Positions 7,413 to 17,353 of a stretch of DNA of 64,000 nucleotides are shown one piece after another (position 1 is the first letter of the stretch; every line of letters starts with the position of its first letter). A program made the position numbers and the translations under genes. Origin of the DNA: an uncultured Collinsella sp. (GTDB lineage Bacteria; Actinomycetota; Coriobacteriia; Coriobacteriales; Coriobacteriaceae). The notes beneath the pieces were generated by a model. That model saw only the letters and a program-made list of their open reading frames with translations. It was not told the DNA's origin and ran no database searches. Where the stretch lies: positions 45,280 to 109,279 of the forward strand of contig CABSLA010000003.1 in NCBI GenBank assembly GCA_902478545.1, read 5' to 3'.

Positions 7413-8658
7413 CCTCATCAGATACGAGCTCAAGAAGATGCTCTCAAGGCGCGTCTCGCAGGTTTCCATAGCGGCCGTCCTGGCGCTGGTCGCGGTCATA
7501 GCCTTCTTCAACATAACGTCCCAGTACGCCCTCGACCCCAAGGAGATGGGCACCGAATTCGAAGGCACTGCCGCCATCGCCCAGATAAAGGCAAACACGG
7601 AAGCGCTCGCAGGCCCCATCACCGACGAGGAGGCCACCGAGGCGCTCCGCGAGTTCAAGGAGTTCGTCGGTCCGGACGGCGAGGTCAAGGAAGAGTACAG
7701 GACGGACAGGAAGCCCTACGGGGAGAAGGCGAACGAGTACTGGGAGTTCAGCGCGAAGAACGGCGCCCTCATGGCGCTGCTGACAAGCCCTTGGATGCAA
7801 GGCTACCAGATGCCCGTGTCCGCGGCAGCCGCTATCGACACGACTGGCACCGTCGACCTCTACGGGCGAGTCCGCTCGAAGATAGCCTCCGGGCTCGACG
7901 CGAACGGGGCCCTCTCGTACAACGACGATGAGAGGGCGTTCTGGAGCGAGAGGGCGCAAGGCATGCAAACGCCCATCGAGTACGGATACGCAGGAGGATG
8001 GGAGGACTTCCTCAACCTCGCCCAGTTCCTCATATTCGCGATGCTCGCAGTCGTGATAACGTGCGCATCGGTGTTCAACGAGGAGTACCGGGCCAAAACC
8101 GACGCCATCCTGCTGTCCACCAAGTTCGGCAAATCAAGGCTCGGGCGCGCGAAGGCGGCGGCCTCTATGATCGCGGCAAGCGCCATATACTGGGTCTTCA
8201 CACTCGTCTTCCTGGCAATAACGCTCGTCTTCTACGGAGCCGACGGCGCAGGTCTACCCATCCAGATCTACAACATCACATGCACCTACGGCATAAGCCT
8301 GTCAGCCGCCGCCCTCATATGCTGCCTCGTCGGGTATCTCGCAACCCTCGCCCTCCTTGGGATAGTGCTCGCACTGTCAGCCAAGATAGACAGCCCCATG
8401 GGAATCCTCGCAGTCGGCGTCGCTCTCATCTTGATTCCGATCTTCGTGCCGACGATGACGAGCAGCATCGCGAACCGCGTCATCTACCTGTTCCCCTACG
8501 ACGCACTGAACCCCCTCAACCTCTTCGGCATGGTCTCGTATGCCATAGGCCCTGTCGTGGTCGAGCTGCCCGTGTTCCTCGCCGCTTTCTACCTCCTGCT
8601 TTTCGCGACGGGCATTGCTCTCGCGATAAGGACGTTCAAACGCCATCAGGTTGCCTGA
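7405..8658 (+). CDS. ABC-2 type transporter permease
   Basis: A 417-residue membrane subunit. It has a first membrane helix near residues 20-40 (SIAAVLALVAVIAFFNI), then a large extracytoplasmic domain of ~170 residues rich in Glu and Lys, then six or so membrane helices in the C-terminal half, with NEEYRAKTDAILLSTKFGK in a cytoplasmic loop as in ABC-2 permeases. GTG 7405 is the start: GGAAAGGAGCGCGCC stands before it and it overlaps the ATPase gene by eight bases, which implies coupled translation. It is the last gene of the ECF operon. Nothing in the sequence shows the substrate. Confidence 0.75.
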   Translation: MGSLIRYELKKMLSRRVSQVSIAAVLALVAVIAFFNITSQYALDPKEMGTEFEGTAAIAQIKANTEALAGPITDEEATEALREFKEFVGPDGEVKEEYRTDRKPYGEKANEYWEFSAKNGALMALLTSPWMQGYQMPVSAAAAIDTTGTVDLYGRVRSKIASGLDANGALSYNDDERAFWSERAQGMQTPIEYGYAGGWEDFLNLAQFLIFAMLAVVITCASVFNEEYRAKTDAILLSTKFGKSRLGRAKAAASMIAASAIYWVFTLVFLAITLVFYGADGAGLPIQIYNITCTYGISLSAAALICCLVGYLATLALLGIVLALSAKIDSPMGILAVGVALILIPIFVPTMTSSIANRVIYLFPYDALNPLNLFGMVSYAIGPVVVELPVFLAAFYLLLFATGIALAIRTFKRHQVA

Positions 8659-8857
8659 TGATGTCAAGGAGGGCCGTTGCCGCCAAGGATGCGTGAATCA
8701 GCGAGCCTTCGAGTGGATGCATACCATCGCATTTCAGGGCGAAATCCTCTCCGATTCGCCTCTGGCTGTTAGGGTTTAGGGCTGAATGTTGCGCAACTGC
8801 GCCCTGGCCCCGACCGTAAAACCTCTCTAGCTTCTTTCCCTGCCGTCTCCAAACACA

Positions 8858-8895
8858 AAGCCGGAGTGCCCTCCATATGGAAGGCACCCCGGCTT
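8858..8895. terminator. Bidirectional terminator
   Basis: AAGCCGG-GTGCC pairs with GGCAC-CCGGCTT around CCATATGG (8858-8895). T-rich tails occur on both sides (TTATTTATT to the right, TTTGTGTTT on the minus strand). It lies between the convergent ABC permease and transketolase genes. Confidence 0.75.
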
Positions 8896-8948
8896 ATTTA
8901 TTGCCCAATACGGGAACGGCTCTCAAGTTAAGGCCAACGCAAAACGCC

Positions 8949-9890
8949 TTAGGCCAAGAACTCCTTGGTGGTCGCCACGATGTTGGCGGCATCCAGGCCG
9001 TACTTGTGCAGGAGCTCGGCACCCGGGCCGGACTCGCCGAAGGTATCGTTGACGCCAATCTTCTTGAGCGGCGTCGGGCACTGCTCGCACAAAACATCGG
9101 CAACAGCACTGCCCAGGCCACCGATCACGGAGTGCTCCTCGACGGTCACGACGTGGCCGGTCTTGGTGGCGCTCTTGACGATCAGGTCGGCATCGATGGG
9201 CTTGATGGTGTGCATGTTGATGACCTCGGCATCGATGCCCTCGGCAGCAAGCTGCTCAGCGGCCTCGAGCGCCTCGCCGACCATCAGGCCGCAGGCGATG
9301 ATGGTGACGTCAGTGCCCTCGCGCATGACGATGCCCTTGCCCACCTCGAACTTGTAGGTCTCGGGGTCGTTGATAACCGGCGAGGCTAGACGGGCGAAGC
9401 GCATATACACGGGGCCGTCGCACTCGTAGGCGGCGCGCGTCACGGCGCGGGCCTCGACATCGTCGGCGGGAACAATCACGGTCATGCCGGGGATGACGCG
9501 CATCAGGGCGATATCCTCGCAGCACTGGTGCGTGGCGCCGTCCTCGCCCACCGAGATACCGGCGTGCGTGGCACCGATCTTAACGTTAAGGTGCGGATAG
9601 CCGATGGAGTTGCGGACCTGCTCAAAGGCGCGGCCAGCAGCGAACATGGCAAAGCTGCTCGCGAAGGCAACGCGACCGGTGGTCGCGATACCGGCAGCAA
9701 CACCCATCAGGTTGCTCTCGGCGATGCCCACATCGAAGAAGCGGTCGGGGCAGGCGGCCTTAAACTTGCCGGTCTGCGTGGCGGCGGCCAGGTCGGCGTC
9801 GAGGACCACAAAGTCATCGTGCTCGTTGGCGAGCTCGACGAGGGCCTCGCCGTAGCTTACGCGCGTGGCGATTTTCTTGACGTCTGCCAT
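8949..9890 (-). CDS. Transketolase, C-terminal subunit
   Basis: A 313-residue protein matching the pyrimidine-binding and C-terminal domains of transketolase (1-deoxyxylulose-5-phosphate synthase-like fold). DVGIAESNLMGVAAGIA contains the catalytic Glu of the pyrimidine domain, and GPVYMRFARLASP and TVEEHSVIGGLGSAVAD mark the C-terminal half. With the upstream gene it should form a two-chain transketolase moving two-carbon units in the pentose phosphate pathway. The start at 9890 is one base after the stop of the N-terminal subunit, with GAGGAGCTC available as binding site, so the pair is translationally coupled. A terminator hairpin follows at 8858-8895. Confidence 0.9.
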   Translation of the reverse strand: MADVKKIATRVSYGEALVELANEHDDFVVLDADLAAATQTGKFKAACPDRFFDVGIAESNLMGVAAGIATTGRVAFASSFAMFAAGRAFEQVRNSIGYPHLNVKIGATHAGISVGEDGATHQCCEDIALMRVIPGMTVIVPADDVEARAVTRAAYECDGPVYMRFARLASPVINDPETYKFEVGKGIVMREGTDVTIIACGLMVGEALEAAEQLAAEGIDAEVINMHTIKPIDADLIVKSATKTGHVVTVEEHSVIGGLGSAVADVLCEQCPTPLKKIGVNDTFGESGPGAELLHKYGLDAANIVATTKEFLA

Positions 9891-9891
9891 C

Positions 9892-10722
9892 CTAGAGCTC
9901 CTCTCCGGCGGCCGTGAGCTCTGCCATGGCCTGCTCAAACTGTTCATCGTTGGGGGCCTTGCCGTGCCAACCCACCTGGTTCTCCATAAAGGAGACGCCC
10001 TTGCCCTTCATGGTCTCGGCGATAATGGCGGTCGGCTGACCCTTGGTAGCGCGGGCCTCGGCAAAGGCGGCGCGGATCTGGTCGAAGTCGTTGCCGTCGG
10101 CGAGCTCCACCACATGGAACTTGAAGGCGCGGAACTTGTCGGCGAGCGGCATGGGGTCGTTGACCTCCTCGACGGGGCCGTCGATCTGCAGGCCGTTGTG
10201 GTCGACGATCACGCAGAGGTTGTCGAGCTGCTGGTTGCCGGCAAACATGGCGGCCTCCCAGACCTGGCCCTCCTCGCTCTCGCCGTCGCCCAGCAGGGCG
10301 TAGGTGCGATAGTCGTCGCCCCAGTGTTTGGCGGCAACGGCCATGCCCACGGCGGCGGAGATGCCCTGGCCGAGCGAACCGGTGGACATATCGACGCCCG
10401 GGGTGTCGTTCATGTTGGGGTGACCCTGCAGGTGGCTGCCGATGTGGCGCAGCGTCTCGAGATCCTCCTTGGGGAAGAATCCGCGCTCGGCGAGCACGGC
10501 GTACAAACCAGGCGCGCAGTGACCCTTGGAAAGCACGAAGCGATCGCGGTCGGCCTTGCGGGGGTCGGCCGGGTCGACGTTCATTTCCTCAAAGTACAGA
10601 TAGGTCATGATGTCGGCAGCGCCGAGCGAACCGCCCGGATGGCCGGACTTGGCAGCGTGCACGCCGGTGACGATGCCCTTCCTTACCTCGTTGGCAACCT
10701 TTTTGAGCTCTTCGTCGCTCAT
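9892..10722 (-). CDS. Transketolase, N-terminal subunit
   Basis: A 276-residue thiamine diphosphate-binding half of transketolase. The cofactor motif reads GDGESEEGQVWEAAMFAG up to CVIVDHNG, that is, GDG with about 26 residues to the N of the metal-binding motif. SGHPGGSLGAADIM near the start matches the conserved SGHPG of the family. Normal single-chain transketolases are ~660 residues; here the enzyme is split in two adjacent genes, as in many Firmicutes and Actinobacteria. ATG 10722 is preceded by GATGAAAGGAAGGCAC. About 200 bases upstream are AT-rich and presumably hold the promoter, which I could not fix. Confidence 0.9.
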   Translation of the reverse strand: MSDEELKKVANEVRKGIVTGVHAAKSGHPGGSLGAADIMTYLYFEEMNVDPADPRKADRDRFVLSKGHCAPGLYAVLAERGFFPKEDLETLRHIGSHLQGHPNMNDTPGVDMSTGSLGQGISAAVGMAVAAKHWGDDYRTYALLGDGESEEGQVWEAAMFAGNQQLDNLCVIVDHNGLQIDGPVEEVNDPMPLADKFRAFKFHVVELADGNDFDQIRAAFAEARATKGQPTAIIAETMKGKGVSFMENQVGWHGKAPNDEQFEQAMAELTAAGEEL

Positions 10723-10929
10723 TGTGCCTTCCTTTCATCCTCTTTAGACAAAATGCGCACGGCACTGAAGGTCATCCCAACCCAGCCGCGATGCACGTAC
10801 GTCATTCATTATGCTGGAAACTGGAAGCTTTACCAGAGTATTTATCATTATTTGAGCAATTTAGCAGGCAGAACCGCTGATGAAACGGTTTACCAATGTG
10901 AACGTCTTTTGGATGGAACGCAGTCGGCC

Positions 10930-11820
10930 CTACGCGTTAATGTCCTTGAATCCCTCGCCGAAGGTTTCCGTGACATCGGCGACCGTCACAATAGCACGCG
11001 GGTCGCGCTCGCGCACAATGGTCTTGAGCGTGTTGAGCTCGCGACGGCTCACGATTACCATGATCACCGGCTTCTCGGCGCCCGAGTACATGCCGGTCGC
11101 CATAAACTTGGTGCAGCCGCGACCCAGGCCATACATGATGTCGGCCGCAATATCGGGAAATTTGTCCGAGATGATGAGTACCATACGGCGCCTGTTGCCG
11201 CCGTCGACCACGGCATCGATCACGTAGCCGCTAATGACCATCGAAAGGCCCGCATACAGCGCGTTTTCGACCGAGAAGACCGGGGCCGACAGCGCGCACA
11301 CGGCAACGTCGATCGCCATGACGGTGGAGCCCACCGGTAGTGACGTATTGCGCGAGATAATCTGACCGATGGTGTCAGAGCCGCCAGTGTTGGCACCGGC
11401 GCGCAGCACCATGCCGTAGCCGATGCCCGTGATAATGCCGCCCCACATAGCGGGCAGCATCAGGTCGGCATGTGCCAGCGGCGCCACAAACGGAGCAAAC
11501 AGGTCGGTGAAGAAGCCCAGCAGCACAAAGCCCGTCGCCGTCTGGACCACGTAGAACATGCCACCCTCGCGCATAACGACCAGCAGCAGCAAGGCATTCA
11601 TCACGATGGTTTGAATACCGACAGGCAGCGAGATGCCATGCGAGGCGCCGACCGCCTGGATAATCGTGGCGAGACCCGTAACGCCGCCGGCAGCAAGACC
11701 GTTGGGAATCAAAAATAGATCCGTCGCGATAGCGGCCAGAGCGCAGCCCAGCATAATCTTGGGCAGATCGTGAAAGAAGTTCAGAGAAAGAATGCGCTTG
11801 ATGTCCAGACGATATGCCAT
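10930..11820 (-). CDS. YitT family membrane protein (DUF161 + DUF2179)
   Basis: A 296-residue protein. Five or six hydrophobic helices fill residues ~15-185 (for example IMLGCALAAIATDLFLIPNG and SMVISGYVIDAVVDGG). A C-terminal soluble DUF2179 domain carries the hallmark RGCTKFMATGMYSG and ends VTVADVTETFGEGF. Members are widespread, poorly characterised inner-membrane proteins, and some may be transporters. ATG 11820 follows GAGGGAGGCAGC; the longer frame would begin inside the prfB terminator. It is probably monocistronic, since a terminator separates it from prfB upstream. Confidence 0.85.
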   Translation of the reverse strand: MAYRLDIKRILSLNFFHDLPKIMLGCALAAIATDLFLIPNGLAAGGVTGLATIIQAVGASHGISLPVGIQTIVMNALLLLVVMREGGMFYVVQTATGFVLLGFFTDLFAPFVAPLAHADLMLPAMWGGIITGIGYGMVLRAGANTGGSDTIGQIISRNTSLPVGSTVMAIDVAVCALSAPVFSVENALYAGLSMVISGYVIDAVVDGGNRRRMVLIISDKFPDIAADIMYGLGRGCTKFMATGMYSGAEKPVIMVIVSRRELNTLKTIVRERDPRAIVTVADVTETFGEGFKDINA

Positions 11821-11832
11821 GCTGCCTCCCTC

Positions 11833-11862
11833 AAAAAAGCGCACCCAAACGAGTGCGCTTTG
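11833..11862 (-). terminator. Rho-independent terminator of secA-prfB
   Basis: On the minus strand AAAGCGCAC and GTGCGCTTTTTT form a stem around TCGTTTGG, with the T-run completed by the second arm. It lies after prfB and just before the YitT ribosome binding site. Confidence 0.8.
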
Positions 11863-11950
11863 AACTTCTTGCTGTATTCGATTCTACCGATTCATCGAGC
11901 AAATACCACCCCTGCGAAGTGTTTGCATCGACCCGGAGCCAACCATGTGC

Positions 11951-13098
11951 CTAGGCGTCCGAGCCTTCCGCATCGGCGTTGCCAGTTGCCCAGCGATGGT
12001 AGCCGATCACAAACGGATCCAGATCGCCATCGTCGAGAACGGCCTCGACGTTGCTGGTCTCCACGCCCGTACGCAGGTCCTTGACCATCTGGTACGGGTA
12101 GAGCACGTAGCTGCGAATCTGGTTACCAAACCCGATCGTGGTCTTGAGTCCACGAATCTCGTCGAGCGCCTCGGCACGCTTCTCGAGCTCGATCTCGTAC
12201 AGACGGGCCTTGAGAATCTGCATGCACGCGGCCTTGTTTTGAATCTGGCTGCGTTCGTTTTGGCAAGTGACAACGATGCCGCTGGGAAAATGCGTCACGC
12301 GTACGGCGGAGTCGGTGGTGTTGACGCCCTGGCCGCCCGGGCCGCTCGCGTGATACACGTCCACGCGGATATCGTCGGGACTAATCTCGATGTCGATATC
12401 ATTGGGCAGTACGGGAATAACCTCGACGCCGGCAAACGTGGTCTGGCGGCGCTTCTTGTCGTCGGTGGGGCTAATGCGCACCAGACGGTGGACGCCGGCC
12501 TCGGCGCGCAACATGCCAAACGCGTCCTTGCCCTCGACGGTAAAGGTCGCACGGTCGATGCCGATGACCTCAGCCGCGGGGCAGTCGTTAATGGTGACCT
12601 TCCAGCCGCGACGCTGGCAGTACTTCATGTACATCTTAAAGAGCATGAAGGTCCAGTCCTGCGCCTCCAGGCCACCCTGTCCGGGCTTGATGGTCACAAT
12701 CGCGTCGCCGTGATCGAACTCACCGGTAAACCAGCTCGAAAGCTCAAGCTCATCGATGGCCCGAGCCAGGCGCTCAGCCGTGGCTGTAGCCTCCTCGCGA
12801 AGGGCGACGGCGTCGGGGTCATCCCCCATCTCCTCGGCAAGCTCCAGCGCGGCGCGGGCATCGGAAAGCTCGCCGCGCGCGGTGTCCACGGCAGCGATAT
12901 CTTCCTTGGTACGCGCGATCTCCTCCATGGTGGCACGGGCGGCGTCGGCGTCATCCCAAAAGCCAGGGGCAACACTTTTGGCCTCGAGCTCGGTCACGCG
13001 CGTGCGCTTTTCGTCCAAATGGAGATACGACTCGACCTCGCCGAGCCGGTCCGCGAACGCGTCCAGCTCGGCGGGCGTTACCTCTAAAGCCTCAGCCA

Positions 13099-13099
<1 letters not shown>
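11951..13099 (-). CDS. prfB: Peptide chain release factor 2
   Basis: A 382-residue class I release factor. The catalytic loop SGPGGQGVNTTDSAVR holds the GGQ that triggers peptide release. Sequence surroundings (GVHRLVRISP before, RRQTTFAGVEV after) identify RF2 rather than RF1. The stop-codon tripeptide, normally SPF in RF2, reads SPT here. The gene is one continuous frame, so the programmed +1 frameshift known from many prfB genes is absent. The start ATG shares one base with the secA stop (TAATG), so translation is coupled to secA. Family assignment is secure; the effect of the motif change is unknown. Confidence 0.93.
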
Positions 13100-15906
<2,807 letters not shown>

Positions 15907-16102
15907 GTGGTTTTCCTTTTTGGCCATCGCCCACGCCGTGCAGCTGCGGGCGAGTTAAACACAGATGATTGTACTTTAGCCAAACAAGGCGCGGCCTATA
16001 CGGTCGACCTCGACCGCCACGTAATAACTACGACCAACCTGCCAAAAGGGGACTGGTTTATTTTGGCAGTTTTTATCTGGGCAAACGCCGCCTCTCTGCC
16101 AT

Positions 16103-16135
16103 TTGGTGCAATGGGGGCAGGTTGGTTTGCACCAA
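16103..16135. repeat. 33-bp dispersed repeat, copy 1
   Basis: TTGGTGCA and TGCACCAA end a 33-bp unit with ATGGGGGCAGGTTGG inside. A second copy at 29908-29940 matches at 29 of 33 positions. Both are intergenic and close to the 3' end region of a minus-strand gene. Confidence 0.65.
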
Positions 16136-16141
16136 TAAAAA

Positions 16142-16177
16142 GAAAAGGACCGCGCACCCAAACGGATGCACGGCCCT
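16142..16177 (-). terminator. Terminator of rpmE
   Basis: On the minus strand GGCCGTGCA and GTGCGCGGTCC form an imperfect stem around TCCGTTTGG, followed by TTTTCTTTTTATTGG. It lies directly downstream of the L31 stop. Confidence 0.7.
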
Positions 16178-16213
16178 TATGCCATGAATGCGAGTGATTC
16201 CGCGGCGAGCTAT

Positions 16214-16639
16214 TTACTCAGCAGCCTCGGTGGTCTCGGCCTCGGCAGCGGTCTCCTCGACGGGAGCCTCTGCGGGAGCCTCGGCGGCCTGCTTGGCAGC
16301 CTCCTCGGCAAACTTAGCGGCACGCTTAGCCTTCTCGGCAGCCTTAGCCTCAGCGGCGGCCTTGCGAGCGGCCTCGGCCTCAGCAGCCTTGGCGGCCTTG
16401 GCAGCCTTGGCCTCCTCAGCCTTCTTGAGCTGGGCGGCAGCGGCGCCACCGAACTTGTCGGCGAAGCGCTGGACGCGTCCACCGGTGTCGACGAACTTCT
16501 GCTGGCCGGTGTAGAACGGATGGCACTCGTTGCAAAGCTCGACCTTCATCTCAGACACGGTAGCGTGCGTCTTGAAGGTGTTGCCGCAGGAGCACGTCAC
16601 CGTGCACTCGACATACTGGGGATGGATACCCTGCTTCAT
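16214..16639 (-). CDS. rpmE: 50S ribosomal protein L31 with long Ala/Lys/Glu tail
   Basis: A 141-residue L31, about twice the usual ~70. Residues 1-70 are a normal zinc-type L31: MKQGIHPQYVECTVTCSCG with C-x-C, then ELCNECHPFYTGQQKFVDTG with C-x-x-C. Residues ~72-141 are a low-complexity tail of AAKAAEAEAARKA-type repeats ending in an acidic AEAPVEETAAEAETTEAAE. The tail may be an extended helix reaching out of the ribosome or simply disordered; a similar tail occurs on L17 in this window. ATG 16639 has AAGGAGTCCTACC before it. A predicted promoter and two leader hairpins lie upstream. Confidence 0.92.
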   Translation of the reverse strand: MKQGIHPQYVECTVTCSCGNTFKTHATVSEMKVELCNECHPFYTGQQKFVDTGGRVQRFADKFGGAAAAQLKKAEEAKAAKAAKAAEAEAARKAAAEAKAAEKAKRAAKFAEEAAKQAAEAPAEAPVEETAAEAETTEAAE

Positions 16640-16652
16640 GGTAGGACTCCTT

Positions 16653-16710
16653 ATTGGTCAGGCGCTGGTTACCGATCAGCGCATAAGGCGTCTTGGTTTC
16701 CGACCAAGAC
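16653..16710 (-). promoter_or_regulatory. rpmE leader RNA with two hairpins
   Basis: On the minus strand GTCTTGGT-CGGAA-ACCAAGAC (16710-16690) is a perfect 8-bp hairpin. Next comes CCTTATGCGCTGAT pairing partly with GCGCCTGACCAATAAGG, which ends just at the ribosome binding site. L31 leaders can mediate autogenous control; whether this one does is inference. Confidence 0.4.
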
Positions 16711-16723
16711 AACAAACTCGGCT

Positions 16724-16752
16724 ATGGTACCACGGCGCCGCGCGTCCCACAA
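16724..16752 (-). promoter_or_regulatory. Putative rpmE promoter
   Basis: On the minus strand TTGTGG (16752-16747) and TACCAT (16729-16724) are separated by 17 bases. The match to consensus is moderate. The position fits a transcript that begins before the leader hairpins. Confidence 0.4.
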
Positions 16753-16832
16753 AAGGTTCACGGTCTTTTCGGAACGACACGAATCTGACCCATCGAAACA
16801 CATCTCCACCGTTCCTTCAACTGGGAAAATGC

Positions 16833-16865
16833 CGTCCCCGGGGCCTGAGAAGGGCCCCGGGGACG
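16833..16865. repeat. Perfect 13-bp inverted repeat
   Basis: CGTCCCCGGGGCC (16833-16845) and GGCCCCGGGGACG (16853-16865) form a perfect stem with a 7-nt loop. It has no T-run and directly abuts copy A of the 64-bp repeat. GGGGACG-type arms recur in other intergenic repeats of this window. Confidence 0.7.
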
Positions 16866-16927
16866 TTCGACTGACTGCGGGAACGGCTTTTCCGCTCAAT
16901 GTGTTCGGCTGAAATCGGAAATCAACC
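16864..16927 (+). repeat. 64-bp direct repeat, copy A
   Basis: Sixty of 64 bases match the stretch at 23895-23958, in the same orientation; the differences are four single bases. The two copies enclose the secreted-protein/ABC-transporter block, 7031 bp apart. No gene is encoded in it. It could be a dispersed intergenic repeat or the footprint of an insertion. Confidence 0.8.
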
Positions 16928-16955
16928 AAACTGAACCAGGTTCAGTTGACATGGT

Positions 16956-16992
16956 TAAAAACGAGGGGCGACGCTTTTGCGTCACCCCTCGT
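16956..16992 (-). terminator. Terminator of the P1 operon
   Basis: On the minus strand ACGAGGGGTGACGC pairs with GCGTCGCCCCTCGT (one mismatch) around AAAA and is followed by TTTTAACC. It lies 16 bases downstream of the P1 stop codon. Confidence 0.85.
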
Positions 16993-17007
16993 CCCGGCCG
17001 GGTTGCT

Positions 17008-17352
17008 TTAGTTGTACACACGGTAGTTACACTTGAACTGGGTTATGTGTCCATAGCTGGAGCGGTACCAACCCGATGTATAGCTGATTACTTCTGGGCC
17101 TAGATATTCGTATCTCTTGTTGTAGCGAAGCTGACGGTAGGTCGTGTCGTACTCTGCTACGTAAAACGTGTCTCCAGAGAAGGCTTTGTACCGGTCTTTA
17201 ACCGTCGAAGCCATGTACGCGGGTTCGACATCGCCTTTCTCCCCGTTGAGCGCATAGACGGGTGCCGCGATTCCGCATAAAGCCGTTGCCACGAGGATGG
17301 CGTAGACAGCCATGCGCGACGCATTGGACTTCAGCTGTTCAAATAGTTTCAT
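17008..17352 (-). CDS. Small secreted protein P1, candidate exported peptide
   Basis: A 114-residue protein with a clear signal peptide: basic N-terminus (MKLFEQLKSNASR), hydrophobic core (AVYAILVATALCGIA) and a likely cut after APVYA, leaving ~80 residues. The mature part is Tyr-rich with a single Cys (ITQFKCNYRVYN at the end). I do not recognise a family. A stretch VISYTSGWYRSS resembles TISYRNGYRRSA in P2. ATG 17352 is preferred over GTG 17361 because GGGAGG sits eight bases upstream. It follows the permease/ATPase fusion stop by one base (TGACATG), so it is coupled to that gene, and is followed by a strong terminator. It may be a bacteriocin-like or signalling product (inference). Confidence 0.6.
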   Translation of the reverse strand: MKLFEQLKSNASRMAVYAILVATALCGIAAPVYALNGEKGDVEPAYMASTVKDRYKAFSGDTFYVAEYDTTYRQLRYNKRYEYLGPEVISYTSGWYRSSYGHITQFKCNYRVYN

Positions 17353-17353
17353 G

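Larger units (their letters stand above)
16640..17007. other. Intergenic region between P1 gene and rpmE
   Basis: This 368-base stretch without a gene holds, from left to right, the rpmE leader hairpins, the rpmE promoter, a perfect 13-bp hairpin, copy A of the 64-bp repeat, a CTGAACC-A-GGTTCAG palindrome (16931-16945), and the terminator of the P1 operon. Each main element is listed separately. Confidence 0.6.

Noticed and set aside
17008..17352. P1 as a lactococcin 972 bacteriocin
   Set aside because: The expected Gly/Trp/His-rich mature sequence of that family is absent; only the linkage to an ABC transporter is similar.
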